Assembly: GCA_012517355.1 (NCBI GenBank)
Contig: JAAYVD010000141.1
Span: 1-61,180, forward strand
Direction: 5' to 3'
Origin: Candidatus Rifleibacteriota bacterium
GTDB lineage: Bacteria; Muiribacteriota; Ozemobacteria; Ozemobacterales; Ozemobacteraceae
Length of the DNA: 61,180 bases
The notes beneath the pieces are model-generated. The model saw only the letters and a list, made by a program, of their open reading frames with translations. It was not told the origin of the DNA and made no database searches. Both the position numbers and the translations under genes were made by a program. Position 1 is the stretch's first letter; the number at the start of each line of letters is the position of its first letter. Shown in pieces: positions 24,885-34,400 of this stretch.

Positions 24885-25035
24885 TTCAGCCGAGTGCAGC
24901 CCGGCCAGCTGTGAGCAGCCGCATCCCGTCGGGCTCAGCTGCGTCCCCCCGCATGCAGCCGCGGCAGGCCCGCCGGCTGTGAGCAGCCGCGTTCAGCTGC
25001 GTCCAGCTGCGTCCAGCCGCGTGCAGCCGGCCTAC
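24885..25035. repeat. irregular CAGC/CAGCTG-rich direct repeats
   Basis: Short units of 10-11 bp (CAGCTGCGTC, CAGCCGCGTG) recur about a dozen times, and CTGTGAGCAGCCGC occurs twice 70 bp apart. The array sits in the gap between convergent stop codons and encodes no credible peptide. Confidence 0.6.
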
Positions 25036-25079
25036 CCCGTTCCCGTCCGGGGTCTCCCGAGTCGAGGCCGGAAAAGGGC

Positions 25080-26831
25080 CTACTTCCAGGGCTCCGGCAG
25101 CCCCACCAGCGAGAACACCGGCCGCCGGGCCAGATACTCGGCCCGCTTCGCCTTCCACGCCTCGAGCTCCCGCCGCACCGGGTCACCTGCCGCCAGCCCG
25201 GCCTCGGGACGGTCGAGAACCTCCCACAGCACGGGAAGGATGCGATGACGGTGCCACTCCATCGGGTCGTCGGCGATCTTCTTCCCGCGCGGGTCGACAC
25301 TGGCGGCCGCGGCCACCCGCTCGACGAACCCGCCCACCACCTCGCGCGCGATCCCGACCTTCTCACCTACCGGCAGCACCTTCCAGGACTCCCACAGCAG
25401 GGTCTCCGGCTCGATCCAGTCGCTCTTCACCCGGCCCCGGCTGGCTTCCAGGTTCTCCTTCTCCGCCTCCCGGCGCAGTTCGTCGAGGCGCGCCGGCCCG
25501 TGCCGCCGCAGCGTCTCCACCGCCCCGCCGAGGATCTGGTCCTGGGCGAGGGAATCGATGACCTTGACGTGCGGGTGGGCCTGCAGCCACTGCGCGTAAT
25601 GGACGTCGAGCAGGAGCGCCTCGGTGAAGTCGCGGGCGCTGGTGCGGCCCATCTGGCCGCGGTCCTCCCAACTGGCCTCATCGTAGAGCATGCCCAGGTC
25701 GAGCGGCGTGTCGAAGGCCGGCACCCGCTCGGCGTCGAGCGTCTTGCCGCTCTTGACGTGGCATTCGCCGGCGATCTGCATCCGGTTGAGGTTGATCTCG
25801 CTGTAGCGCATGATCTGGTCGGGCCGGTAGCCGGTCTCCTTGGGGTGTTGGCTCTGCCAGTAGCCCGGATGCACGTTCTGCCCCAGGAACCGGAAGGCCC
25901 GACCGAAGGTGAAGTTGGTCTGGAACACCTGCCGCGCGTCCCCCACCGGCCCGCGCTGCGGGTCCATCAGGTCCGGGCGCGGTGCGGTCGCCGGCACCCA
26001 CCACTCGTCGAGGATCGCCTGCCCAGCCCGCCTCTCGCCTGTGACCGCCGGGTGGAACCCGCCGTTCCAGTAGGTCTCCAGCACCCGCCGCACCGCCGCG
26101 AACCGCTCGCGGGTGGCGCGCAACGGCCGGTCATCGGGGTTTGGCCAGTCCATGATGAAGGTCGACAGCTCGGGATGGTTCAGCCGCGTGGCGATGTCGT
26201 CGGCCAGCAGACTGCCTCCGAGAAAACACTTGGCCGAGATCGAGAATTGCGCCCCGCCGTGCGCGATGGTCGGCACCAGGCCCATCTTCAGGGGCACTTC
26301 CCAGCAGAACTCCTCGAGGAACCGCACGAAATCGTCCTCGTAGAACCAGGCCAGCGGCACCGGCTTGATGCTGTATTCGAAGGTCTCGGGGTCGATCGAC
26401 ATCCGCACGTTGAACTTGGGCAGCTTCTCGTCGTCCCAGCGGAATTCGAGGCACTGCCGCACCACGCCCCACTGGTCGGGCTCCTCGTCGCGCTTCACCT
26501 TGGCGAACGGGCAGAAGGGCTTGCCGTCCTTGCGTTTCTCCTCGTACTTGTCGTCGATGGCCTTGCCGATCTTCCGCTCGGTCGACAACATGTACTCGTG
26601 CTCGAAATACTTGTCCTCGCCGCCTTCCTGCGCGGCCAGTTCCTTCCACAGGGCGATCGACCGCTCGCTCTGGAAGGTGGGCTCCATGCCGACCCAGCCG
26701 TGGCGCCAGTCGGCCGAGGTGGGGTCCTTGAACCGGTCCAGCACGGCAGTCATCGCCTGCCGGGTCGCCGGGTTCATCCCGTCTTTGCCCTTCCCGTCGT
26801 TCTTCTTGTCGCCCTTGTCGGATCCGCCCAT
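25080..26831 (-). CDS. conserved-looking 583-residue protein of unknown function
   Basis: I do not recognise this protein. The ATG at 26831 has GGGAGG about 11 nt upstream and a good promoter. The N-terminus is Lys/Gly/Asp-rich (about 1-20). The body is soluble, rich in Trp and acidic residues, and has distinctive segments: GWVGMEPTFQSERSIALWKE, FRWDDEKLPKFNVRMSIDPE, IAHGGAQFSISAKCFLGGSL, NPDDRPLRATRERF and FGRAFRFLGQNVHPGYWQ. The last third is helical with many Arg/Glu. There is no signal peptide or membrane helix. The HGGAQFS and RPLRATRER segments could suggest an amidoligase-like nucleotide-dependent enzyme, but this is a guess. No operon partner exists. Confidence 0.6.
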   Translation of the reverse strand: MGGSDKGDKKNDGKGKDGMNPATRQAMTAVLDRFKDPTSADWRHGWVGMEPTFQSERSIALWKELAAQEGGEDKYFEHEYMLSTERKIGKAIDDKYEEKRKDGKPFCPFAKVKRDEEPDQWGVVRQCLEFRWDDEKLPKFNVRMSIDPETFEYSIKPVPLAWFYEDDFVRFLEEFCWEVPLKMGLVPTIAHGGAQFSISAKCFLGGSLLADDIATRLNHPELSTFIMDWPNPDDRPLRATRERFAAVRRVLETYWNGGFHPAVTGERRAGQAILDEWWVPATAPRPDLMDPQRGPVGDARQVFQTNFTFGRAFRFLGQNVHPGYWQSQHPKETGYRPDQIMRYSEINLNRMQIAGECHVKSGKTLDAERVPAFDTPLDLGMLYDEASWEDRGQMGRTSARDFTEALLLDVHYAQWLQAHPHVKVIDSLAQDQILGGAVETLRRHGPARLDELRREAEKENLEASRGRVKSDWIEPETLLWESWKVLPVGEKVGIAREVVGGFVERVAAAASVDPRGKKIADDPMEWHRHRILPVLWEVLDRPEAGLAAGDPVRRELEAWKAKRAEYLARRPVFSLVGLPEPWK

Positions 26832-26877
26832 GGAGTTTCGTCCTCCCTTTCGCTGCCGGTGATGCCGGTATGCCTCC

Positions 26878-26906
26878 GTTATAGCCGACCCGCCCTCCCG
26901 AGGCAA
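26878..26906 (-). promoter_or_regulatory. sigma70-type promoter of the 583-residue protein gene
   Basis: On the minus strand TTGCCT (26906-26901) and TATAAC (26883-26878) are separated by 17 bp. The transcript would start near 26871, leaving a leader of about 40 nt with GGGAGG. Confidence 0.65.
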
Positions 26907-26990
26907 GAGACCAGTACCCTTCGCCGACCGGCCCCGTCCACAGCGCAAATGCTCCCGGGGTTCGCCGGAGGGGAGCGGCAACCAGGAGGG

Positions 26991-27112
26991 CAAGGGGCAC
27001 TTCCGATATCCTGTCGGTCGGGAAAGCCCTCTTGCGTCGGGCGAAACGGACGTTTCGGGCCGCCATCCGTGGCGCCGAGGGGGCACGTCCGACATCGTGT
27101 CGGTCGGGTCCG
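26991..27112 (-). repeat. R1 three-hairpin repeat in minus orientation plus truncated copy
   Basis: Reading leftward from 27112, the order CCGACCGACACGATGTCGGA, then GGCGCCACGGATGGCGGC and CGAAACGTCCGTTTCGCCC matches the R1 unit. A second, truncated start (CCGACAGGATATCGGAAGTG) abuts it at 27021-26995. It lies just downstream of the coiled-coil gene. Confidence 0.75.
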
Positions 27113-27151
27113 GGGCGTGGAACAGGCTTGGCGATGGCCTCGGCGCCCGTC

Positions 27152-27589
27152 TCAGTGGGGCTTTCCCACCCCGCCGTAGACCTCGATCTCCAGGCGCGAC
27201 AGGCGCTGCTTCTGGTCGTGCAGTTGACGCTCCAGCGATTCCTGCCGCATGCGGTCGTCGGGGGTGGCCTCCCGGAAGACCCTCGCCGTGAGCCCGTCGG
27301 CCCCGCCCTCGGTTCCCACCAGGATGCCGTGCAGGGCGAAGACCTCGCCCTTCTCGAACGCCTGGGGCGAACGCAGGAAGGCCCGTTCGCCCGTGGCCAG
27401 GGAGATCCGGTAGCGCCCCGGCTCGAGGCGGGAGAGGATGTGACCCCGCAGGGCGGTGACCCGGGTTTCGGCCAGGCGCCCCTCCAGGGCTTCCACGTCG
27501 CGGCGGAGGTCCCGGAGCTGCTCCACATGTTCCTCCAGGGCTCGGATCTCGCCCTGCAGGTCCGACAGCAACTTCAGCACGTTGCTCAT
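27152..27589 (-). CDS. small coiled-coil protein
   Basis: The 145-residue product begins MSNVLKLLSDLQGEIRALEE. Residues 5-55 form a heptad coiled coil, the middle has a short beta-like segment (LEPGRYRISLATGERAFLRS, then EVFALHGILVG), and the C-terminus is again helical. The ribosome-binding site is weak. No family is recognised; the coil-strand-coil layout suggests an oligomeric adaptor. The R1 repeat follows the stop codon. Confidence 0.55.
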   Translation of the reverse strand: MSNVLKLLSDLQGEIRALEEHVEQLRDLRRDVEALEGRLAETRVTALRGHILSRLEPGRYRISLATGERAFLRSPQAFEKGEVFALHGILVGTEGGADGLTARVFREATPDDRMRQESLERQLHDQKQRLSRLEIEVYGGVGKPH

Positions 27590-27913
27590 ATGCCGCGGCC
27601 AGGATAGCAGAAAGCGGGGTCCCCCGCCACATTTTTCCGGCTCCCCGGGCTGGTCGGGGATGGGGGCTTTGGGACCGGCCCGGATGTCGGTGGTCACCAC
27701 GTGCCGGACCTCCGGTGCCGTTGTGGCCGCGCGGCCAGGGGCCATGGCCAGGAATGGGAGAGAGGCGGGAAGGGGCACTCCCACGCCGGCCCGGAACACG
27801 TCCGGCCCGCCGGGAAGGCGGGCCGGACGGACGGAAATGGGCCTCCCTGCACGCCGTTGGGGCCGGCACTGAGCCCGAACGGAAGGGGCGGGAAGACCCA
27901 GGGGAAGAGGTCC
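27590..27913. other. intergenic region
   Basis: No gene is seen in this 324-bp stretch apart from the terminator-like hairpin at 27800-27828. The remainder is GC-rich and without clear motifs. Confidence 0.4.
27800..27828 (-). terminator. 12-bp perfect stem hairpin
   Basis: GTCCGGCCCGCC and GGCGGGCCGGAC pair perfectly around a GGGAA loop, about 85 bp beyond the stop of the leftward gene at 27914. Only a short TGTT follows on the minus strand, so termination is probable but not certain. Confidence 0.5.
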
Positions 27914-28309
27914 TCAGTTCCCCTTGGTGGGTTCGGCCGCGGGGGCCGGGGCGGCGGCCGGGGTAGCGGCGGTGGCCTCCGTGAACGAGGTGATGCTGAT
28001 GGCCGGCAGGGGATGCTTGGCATCGGCGGGAAGAAGGTTCCCCTTGACGGTGACTTCCTTGCCGTTCATGGCTTCCAGTTTCGGCATGATGTCCTTGGCG
28101 GTCTTGGCGGGCAACAGCTTGAAGACCTCCTTGCCGACCTTCAACAGGACGGTGGCATACTTCTGCTTGGGGCCGGGAGGCTGGACTTCGAGGACGCCGG
28201 TCTTCTCGACCGCTTGCCCCTTGGCCGCCTTGCCCTGGGCGGACGCGGTGGCAACGAGGCTGAACAGGAACAGGCCGAGGGTGAGGGCCACGATCACAGT
28301 CTTTCGCAT
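27914..28309 (-). CDS. small secreted protein with OB-fold-like core
   Basis: The ATG at 28309 follows AAGGAG, and the 131-residue product begins with a clear signal peptide (RKTVIVALTLGLFLFSLVATASA, here residues 2-24) cleaved after ASA. The mature part has GVLEVQPPGPKQKYATVLLKVG, EVFKLLPAKTAKDI and GKEVTVKGNLLP, which reads like a small five-strand OB-type domain of the sort found in periplasmic stress proteins. An Ala/Pro tail ends the protein. It has its own strong promoter and probably its own terminator. The function is unknown. Confidence 0.7.
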   Translation of the reverse strand: MRKTVIVALTLGLFLFSLVATASAQGKAAKGQAVEKTGVLEVQPPGPKQKYATVLLKVGKEVFKLLPAKTAKDIMPKLEAMNGKEVTVKGNLLPADAKHPLPAISITSFTEATAATPAAAPAPAAEPTKGN

Positions 28310-28360
28310 GGATTCTTCTCCTTGAGGAATTCTGGCCGGCCAAAGGTCGGCCTTTTCCTG

Positions 28361-28389
28361 CCTATACCCCCCTTTCCCCTGGAAGTCAA
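28361..28389 (-). promoter_or_regulatory. sigma70-type promoter of the small secreted protein
   Basis: On the minus strand TTGACT (28389-28384) and TATAGG (28366-28361) are 17 bp apart. The leader of about 45 nt contains a GGCCGACCTTTGGCCGGCC inverted repeat upstream of AAGGAG. Confidence 0.65.
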
Positions 28390-28512
28390 CCTTTCGGCAG
28401 ACGGGGCAGCCGTTCACTCATCGATCCGGAGCGTCTCTGACGAACAGGAATTTCCGCAAGGCCCCTCCCCCATCGGCACGACCGTTGTCGATCGATTGGT
28501 CCCGGCCATGCA

Positions 28513-29259
28513 TCACCGCGGCATCAGGGCGAACACACCCCAGCCCAGGTATTCGCGCGTGAAGGTGGCATAGCGCACGGGTTCCGAGGTCAGCTGGGCC
28601 CGGACCTCCTTGGCGAACGCATCGACGGGATTGGCCTGGAGCCATCGGCGCATGGTTAGCCATTTGGCCGCCTCATACCGGTCCCAGCCGTCCTGGTCGG
28701 CCAGGACCATTTCCACGACGTCGCAGCCAAGACGCCCGAACGACGCCAGAAGGTCTGGAAGCAGAAGGAAGTCGGCGATCGAGTGGGCCAGGCACCCCTT
28801 CGCCACGTCTTCCGTCGGCGGCGCCTGCCGCCAGAAGGGCTCGCCGATGAGGAGGATCCCCCCGGGGAGCAGGCTCCGCGACAACAGTTCGATGGTGCCG
28901 GCGACTCCCCCGCCGATCCAGGTGGCCCCGACACAGGCGGCAACCTTGGCCTTCGCGTCCGAGACAAAGCCGGCCGCATCGCCATGGATGAACCTGACCC
29001 GATCGGCCACGCCGAGTTCTTCCGCACGCCGCTTCGCCTGCTCCGTGAACACCGGGCTCAGGTCGACGCCGGTTCCGACGATACCGTGATCGCGGGCCCA
29101 GGTGCACAGCATCTCCCCCGACCCGCTGCCGAGATCGAGCACCCGGGCCCCCGGGTCCAGGCGCAGCGCCGCCCCGAGCGTGGCGAGTTTTTCGGGGGTG
29201 ATCGGGTTGTGGATGCGGTGGGCACTTTCCGTGATCGTGAAGATTCGCGGGATGTCCAT
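28513..29259 (-). CDS. class I SAM-dependent methyltransferase
   Basis: The ATG at 29259 follows AGGAG. In the 248-residue product, motif I is VLDLGSGSGEM (about 40-50), the acidic end of strand 2 is GTGVDLSP, motif II-like HGDAAGF lies at about 93, and GGILLIGEPFWR (about 130-141) is the strand 4/5 region. The substrate is not indicated; the helical C-terminus and the E-P-F-W motif occur in small-molecule methyltransferases. The gene begins 45 nt after the stop of the TPR-gluzincin-ankyrin gene and may be in its transcript. Confidence 0.85.
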   Translation of the reverse strand: MDIPRIFTITESAHRIHNPITPEKLATLGAALRLDPGARVLDLGSGSGEMLCTWARDHGIVGTGVDLSPVFTEQAKRRAEELGVADRVRFIHGDAAGFVSDAKAKVAACVGATWIGGGVAGTIELLSRSLLPGGILLIGEPFWRQAPPTEDVAKGCLAHSIADFLLLPDLLASFGRLGCDVVEMVLADQDGWDRYEAAKWLTMRRWLQANPVDAFAKEVRAQLTSEPVRYATFTREYLGWGVFALMPR

Positions 29260-29304
29260 GGGGGGGAAATTCTCCTTTCGGGCGTGCCATCGGCATCCGC
29301 CCGC

Positions 29305-31182
29305 CTACTGCAGCGCCCCCAGGTCGGCCAGGAGTTTCTCCATGGCCGGCAGGCGCTTGTCCCGGGCATGCATCAGCGCGGTTTTGCCCTGGCGGTCCTT
29401 GAGGTGCAGGTCGACCTTGTGGGCGGCCAGCAGGCGGACGACGGCGGCATGGCCCTTGATGGCGGCCAGCATCAGCGCGGTCAGCCCGCCCTTGCTGTCC
29501 ATGGCGTCGGCGTTGGCCCGGGCGTCCAGCAGGATCCTGGCAATCTCCTCGTGGCCGAAGAAGCAGGCCGCCATGAGCGGGGTCATGCCCGCGGGATTCC
29601 GCGTTTCCACCTTGACCCCCTTGCCCAGCAGCGCCCGCACCGCCTCCACCTTCCCCTCTTTGATAGCTTGGAAGAGGGCGGGCGACAGGGTGGGATCGAC
29701 GGCCGCGGCAGGCGGGGGAGGGCCGGCCCGGGTGGCGCCGTCCTGGTCACCCGCTGTTCGGGCATCCGCCGGCGCGGCGCCAGCCGGGCTGGCGGGTGGC
29801 GCGTCTGGCGGGTCCACGAGGGTCGCGGTCTTGTTCCAGGTCTCCTGGTCCAGCCGGACGGATTCGGCCAGCCGGCTCTCGAAATCGGCCAGGGAGTGAC
29901 GGGTCGCGGTTTCCAGGGCCTGCTCGAGGGTCTGCCCCTTGGCCAGGAGCCCGCACATCTGGTGGAGGGCGGGGAAACCGAACTGGTCGAGGAAGAAGCG
30001 GACGGCCACGGTGGCGTGGAGGTATTTGAGCCCGATCTCCTCGGGCGTCCCCTGGGTCGACGCGTCCAGGTCGATGGAGGCCAGGGCGGGAAGGGACTCC
30101 AGGGGGCGGAAGGCCCGGTCGAACAGTTCCCGGTCGGCGGGGTGGAAGGTGTCGCCGGTGCCGAACCGGACCTTGGCCTCGAAGTATTTCGCGAGCCCCT
30201 CCGTCAGCCAGGAGGGGTGGTTGCGGTTCGTCATCAGGTTGACCAGGACATGGGTCAGCTCGTGGGCGAACAGCCCCTTGACCCGGTCGCTGTCGACCGT
30301 CTCGCCCTCGAGGGGAACGCCGATGCGGAGGTTCTGGGCGATGCCGCCGACCCAGGTCTCGGTGTCGTTCACCTGGTGGAACTCGTCGGCGCGGAAAAAA
30401 ACCACCGTGACCTTCCCCTCGAACCGGAGCTGGAGGTCATCGGTCACCTGGTCGAAGATGCGTTCAAGGGAATCCAGGACCTGGTTTCCGACCTCCTGGC
30501 GGGTGCGGCCGGAAAACTGGACCACGAACCGCTGACTCTCGGTCTGGTCGCCATCGGCGGTGGCGGCCTGCTGGCGGATGGCCTTGTCGAGCGCCTCGCG
30601 GATCCGGGTTTCGGCCTCGGCGGGGGGATGGAGGTCGAGGGCCGCTTCGAACCGGTCGCGGGCCTCGTCGAACCGGCGCAGCTCGGTATAGGTGCGGCCC
30701 AGCGCCACGAGGGCCTCGACGTCCTCCGGCTTCTGCTGGAGGCCCGTCTCCAGGTGACCGGCGGCTTCCTCGTACCGGAGGAGGGCCCGGCAGACGTAGC
30801 CGGCCAGGAACTGGTTGTGGAAATCGTCGGGCCGGTTGGCGACCGCCCGCTGGATGTGCTCATAAGCGGTCTCGTAGTCGCCGGCCTGGAAATAGGTCGC
30901 GGCCAGGTCGTAGCGCACCCATTCGTTCTCGGAGTCGAACTCGTAGGCCTCTTTCAGCAGGTCGAGCTTTCGGTCCGGGTCGAGGTCGGGATTGCCGGCC
31001 TGTCGGCGCAGCAGGTCGGCCAGCTCCTTCCGGGGTTGGTCCGAGGCCCCGTGGGTCTGCGACCGCAGCGCCTCGATCTTCCGCTCGAGCTCGGCCCATT
31101 GGTCGGCCCACAGGCCCGGCCCGAGCAAGCAGCAGGCGCCGAGGACAACCCAGAGGCCAACCGGCAGGCAACGGACGTTCAT
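29305..31182 (-). CDS. secreted TPR-gluzincin-ankyrin protein
   Basis: The ATG at 31182 gives 625 residues with a signal peptide (cleavage near LWA-DQ, about 26). Three or four TPR units (about 60-190) precede a peptidase MA-like gluzincin domain, with AHELTHVLVN (zinc ligands and catalytic Glu, about 300) and WLTEGLAKYF supplying the third ligand. A Pro/Ala linker and four ankyrin repeats (about 510-625, for example GMTPLMAACFFGHEEIARIL and GLTALMLAAIKGHAAVVRLL) finish the protein. Both repeat types are protein-binding, so the peptidase probably acts on or within a complex in the envelope. It is divergent from the large zincin at 31479 across a shared control region. Confidence 0.8.
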   Translation of the reverse strand: MNVRCLPVGLWVVLGACCLLGPGLWADQWAELERKIEALRSQTHGASDQPRKELADLLRRQAGNPDLDPDRKLDLLKEAYEFDSENEWVRYDLAATYFQAGDYETAYEHIQRAVANRPDDFHNQFLAGYVCRALLRYEEAAGHLETGLQQKPEDVEALVALGRTYTELRRFDEARDRFEAALDLHPPAEAETRIREALDKAIRQQAATADGDQTESQRFVVQFSGRTRQEVGNQVLDSLERIFDQVTDDLQLRFEGKVTVVFFRADEFHQVNDTETWVGGIAQNLRIGVPLEGETVDSDRVKGLFAHELTHVLVNLMTNRNHPSWLTEGLAKYFEAKVRFGTGDTFHPADRELFDRAFRPLESLPALASIDLDASTQGTPEEIGLKYLHATVAVRFFLDQFGFPALHQMCGLLAKGQTLEQALETATRHSLADFESRLAESVRLDQETWNKTATLVDPPDAPPASPAGAAPADARTAGDQDGATRAGPPPPAAAVDPTLSPALFQAIKEGKVEAVRALLGKGVKVETRNPAGMTPLMAACFFGHEEIARILLDARANADAMDSKGGLTALMLAAIKGHAAVVRLLAAHKVDLHLKDRQGKTALMHARDKRLPAMEKLLADLGALQ

Positions 31183-31256
31183 GGAATCCACCCAACCCCC
31201 CGTCAGGCGATGGATAGTGGCCTCCTCACAGGAACCCGTGAGAAGCCACGGTTTCT

Positions 31257-31316
31257 CCAGTCTCGTCAGACTGGTCCGAACTGTCAAGCCGTTGGTTTTC
31301 CTCGTTGGTTTTCCTC
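31257..31316 (-). promoter_or_regulatory. promoter with operator-like palindrome and tandem upstream repeats
   Basis: On the minus strand a perfect TTGACA (31287-31282) and GAGACT (31264-31259) are 17 bp apart. The palindrome CCAGTCTcgtcAGACTGG (31257-31274) covers the -10 and the spacer, a classic repressor position. Upstream, GTTGGTTTTCCTC is repeated directly twice (about 31290-31316). Confidence 0.55.
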
Positions 31317-31407
31317 GCACGCAAGCACCATCGGACGTCAGTGATGAGCGGTCAGGGCAACGTTGGCAATTTCCTCCCTGGCCAATGGCCCGCCTCCACT
31401 CCCCCTC

Positions 31408-31436
31408 TTGCAGAGTTCCCCCGAGAGTCGTAGAAT
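31408..31436 (+). promoter_or_regulatory. possible promoter of the large secreted zincin
   Basis: TTGCAG (31408-31413) and TAGAAT (31431-31436) are 17 bp apart; the -10 matches at five positions and the -35 at three. The start near 31443 leaves a 36-nt leader with GGAGGG. Confidence 0.45.
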
Positions 31437-31478
31437 AGGAACGTCAAGGCCCCGATAAGGCTATTTTGGAGGGTGAGG

Positions 31479-34400
31479 ATGAAACGTCTTTGTACTTGGT
31501 TGTTCTTCGTCCTGGTGGCTTGTAGCGCGTTCGCCCAGGATCTCCCGCAGCCCGACTGGCAGCGGATGAGCATCGAGGACGCCACCCCCGTCGAGCCCGA
31601 CCGCCCGTTCTGGATCGACGCGACCCCCATCTTCGACGGGATGGCGCAGGACGCGGCCCGCCGGTTCAAGCCGGTCGTCCGCCGCACCCCGGCCAGGGAA
31701 GGCGTACCCATCGGCGGGGAAGAGACCTTCTGGGCAATGAACATCGCCACCAAGCAGTTCGAACAGGTCACCGCCATCCTCAAACGCATCGGCCGGAACT
31801 GCTACCTCTACGTCGAGAAAGGCCAGGACCTCGAAGACGCCACCATCGACGCCATCCTTCACCAGTTCGACGACACCATCTACCCCACCGACACCTCGAC
31901 CTTCGGCAGCGAGCCCAAGCCAGGCATCGACGGCGACGACCGCGTCACCCTCCTGCTCCTCGACATCAAGGACGGCTGGGAGCCCGGCAAAGGCTACGTC
32001 GGCGGCTATTTCTTCCCGCTCAACGAATACTCGGTGAAGGACTTCCCGCAGAGCAACGAGCGCGAGATGATCTATCTCGACCTCAACCCCTCCAATCCCA
32101 AAGAGAAATTCTACATGGGCGTCGTCGCCCACGAATTCCAGCACCTCATCCACTTCAACCAGGACCCCAAGGAAACCAAGTGGATCAACGAAGGCGGCTC
32201 CCAATACGCCTTCAAGGTCTGCGGCTTTGGCCACCCCAACCAGATCATGGCCTTCGCCCGCACCCCGGACAGTTCGGTGACCGAATGGAAGAACACCATC
32301 ACCGACTACGGCTGCGTCTACCTGTTCTTCTACTACCTCTACACCAAGTATCCCGGCCTCACCGGCCCCCTCTCGCTGCTCGTCTCGGGCAACAAACTGC
32401 AGGGCATCGAAAGCATCGACGACGCCCTCGCCAAGGCGGGTTACAAGACCACCTTCGCCAAGATCTGGGCCGACTGGTCGGTCGCCAACACCCTGTCCGA
32501 TACCTATCCGAATGAAGGGAAGTGGGGCTACGACGAGACCCTCCCCGCCAAGGTCTGGCACCGCTCCGTCGATCCCCGCCAGGCCCCCGTCGCCGTCAAG
32601 GACACCGTCCAGCCCTGGGCCACCGACTACCTCAAGGTCGAAGGCCGCCCCTTCTGGAGCCCCGCCTTCCCCACCGTCGCCGACATCATCTGCATCACCC
32701 TCAACGAACCCGGGTTCGTCATCTGGAACGTCGATGACGGCATCCTCCCCCCGAAAGACCTGTGGCCCCCCGACACCCGTGAGTTCGAGCCCGGCAAGAC
32801 CCTCCTCACCCGCTGCGCCGGCACCTACCCCCTCTTCAAATTCGGCCCCGTCCTCGACAAGGGCATCACCAGACTCAACTTCTCCCTGTTCAACCCCGAA
32901 TACGTCGGCACCGACCACGGCCAGATCACCATCACCGCCCAGGATCCCAACCTGATGCCGATGGAAGGCTCCGTCAAGATCGAGTTCGCCGCCAAGAAGG
33001 GCGCCATCTTCGGTCCCAAGGAAGCCCCCCTCGTCCGCCTGCTGACCCAGGCCTGCTCGACCAAGGTCGTCGACTTCCCCCTCGACAAGGACTGGAAGGG
33101 AACCAAGACCATCAGCGGCGTCGGCACCGACATGAACTTCCTCACCCTCCTGGTCGGGAACACCGCCAAGAAGCCCATCGAATACGAGGCGACCTTCACC
33201 CTCAACCCGCAACCCCCGGCCCTGCGCAGCCTCCTCGCCGGCCTCGACCGCGGCCGCCAGCTCCTCGACACCATGGACCCCCTGCTGAAGGACGGGAAAC
33301 CCGGTCTCGACGCCCTCTACCAGGCCACCACGAAGCAGGTCGAGGAAATCACCCGCGCCGCCGCCGACCTGCTCGATCCCGCCCGCTCCGCCGAGGCCGC
33401 CGCCAACGCCAGGGTGCTCGCCGATGCCGGCGCCAAGCCCGCCTACGAGCCCCTGTTCCGCCTCGTCGCCGAGCGCCGCGCCTTCGCCGACGGCCATGGC
33501 GAACCCTGGGATCCCTCGGTCTCCGAGACCATCGACCAGCTGCTCAAAAACCGGCCGGCCCCCGACCGGGAAAGCGCCGCCCCCGCCACCCTGGGCGACG
33601 ATACCGACACCTCCCACACCAACATCCAGTACCTGTGCAACAAGAAGCAGGAGCTGATCCACAGCCTGACCCACCTGAAGATCGACCCGCAGTTCCTCGA
33701 GGGCCAGATCCTTCAGATGTACAAGCTCCTCCAGCTCAGCCTCAACCTGCCCAACATCCCGCTGCCCGACGGACTCGGCATCGTCGACTACGACGAGACG
33801 GCCGCCCAGTCCTGGATCGACCAGCTCCGCACCGGCGGCGAGCCCGAACCCGACGTCAAAGAGGCCCTCAAGCGCCTGACCCTCTTCGAGGACCTCGCCG
33901 AGCGCCTCTACAACAACAACCTCCTCATGGCCGAGGATTTCGGCTTCTGCCTCTACGAGGCCGTCCGCCTCGTGCTCACCGGCCGCACCACCCTCGTCTC
34001 GATCGCCCACGGCCTGGCCGACGTCCCCATCGTCGGCACCCTCACCCAGAAGGTCGTCAAGCTCATCATCGGCAAGTCGATCGGCGTCATCACCCGCGTC
34101 ACCAACCTGGTCGCGGTCAAGCTCAAGCCCCCCTACAGCACCATCGTTCCCATCGTCGTCCAGGTCGGCGGCAGCATCGCCGCCCATTTCCTGAAGGCCC
34201 CCGCCACCGAGGAGAACTCCTGGATGATGCCCTGGGCGGCCAAGACCGCCACCAAGTATGCCCTCGTCAGCATTCCGAAGATCGGCTACGTCGCCAAGAC
34301 CCAGCCCTGCATCGAGACCGCCGTCTCCACCGCCGTCAAAGGCGATTTCACCGGCACCACCGAAGAGGCCAGGAAGCGGCTGCTCGACGACGGCGACCCC

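Larger units (their letters stand above)
24587..25079. other. intergenic region with R2 repeat and CAGC-rich array
   Basis: No gene is seen in this 493-bp gap between convergent genes. It carries GC-rich hairpin-forming DNA (24640-24770), an R2 repeat at about 24773-24824, and from 24885 to 25035 an irregular array of CAGCTGCGTC, CAGCCGCGTGCAG and a twice-used CTGTGAGCAGCCGC (24908, 24978). Confidence 0.55.
26832..27151. other. intergenic region with promoter and R1 repeat
   Basis: No gene is seen here. It holds the promoter of the 583-residue protein (26878-26906) and an R1 repeat in minus orientation with a truncated second tail (26991-27112). Confidence 0.5.

Noticed and set aside
28513-29259. 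DNA methyltransferase of a restriction system
   Set aside because: It has a generic class I motif but no DNA-methylase catalytic motif such as a DPPY-type signature, and no nuclease gene nearby.
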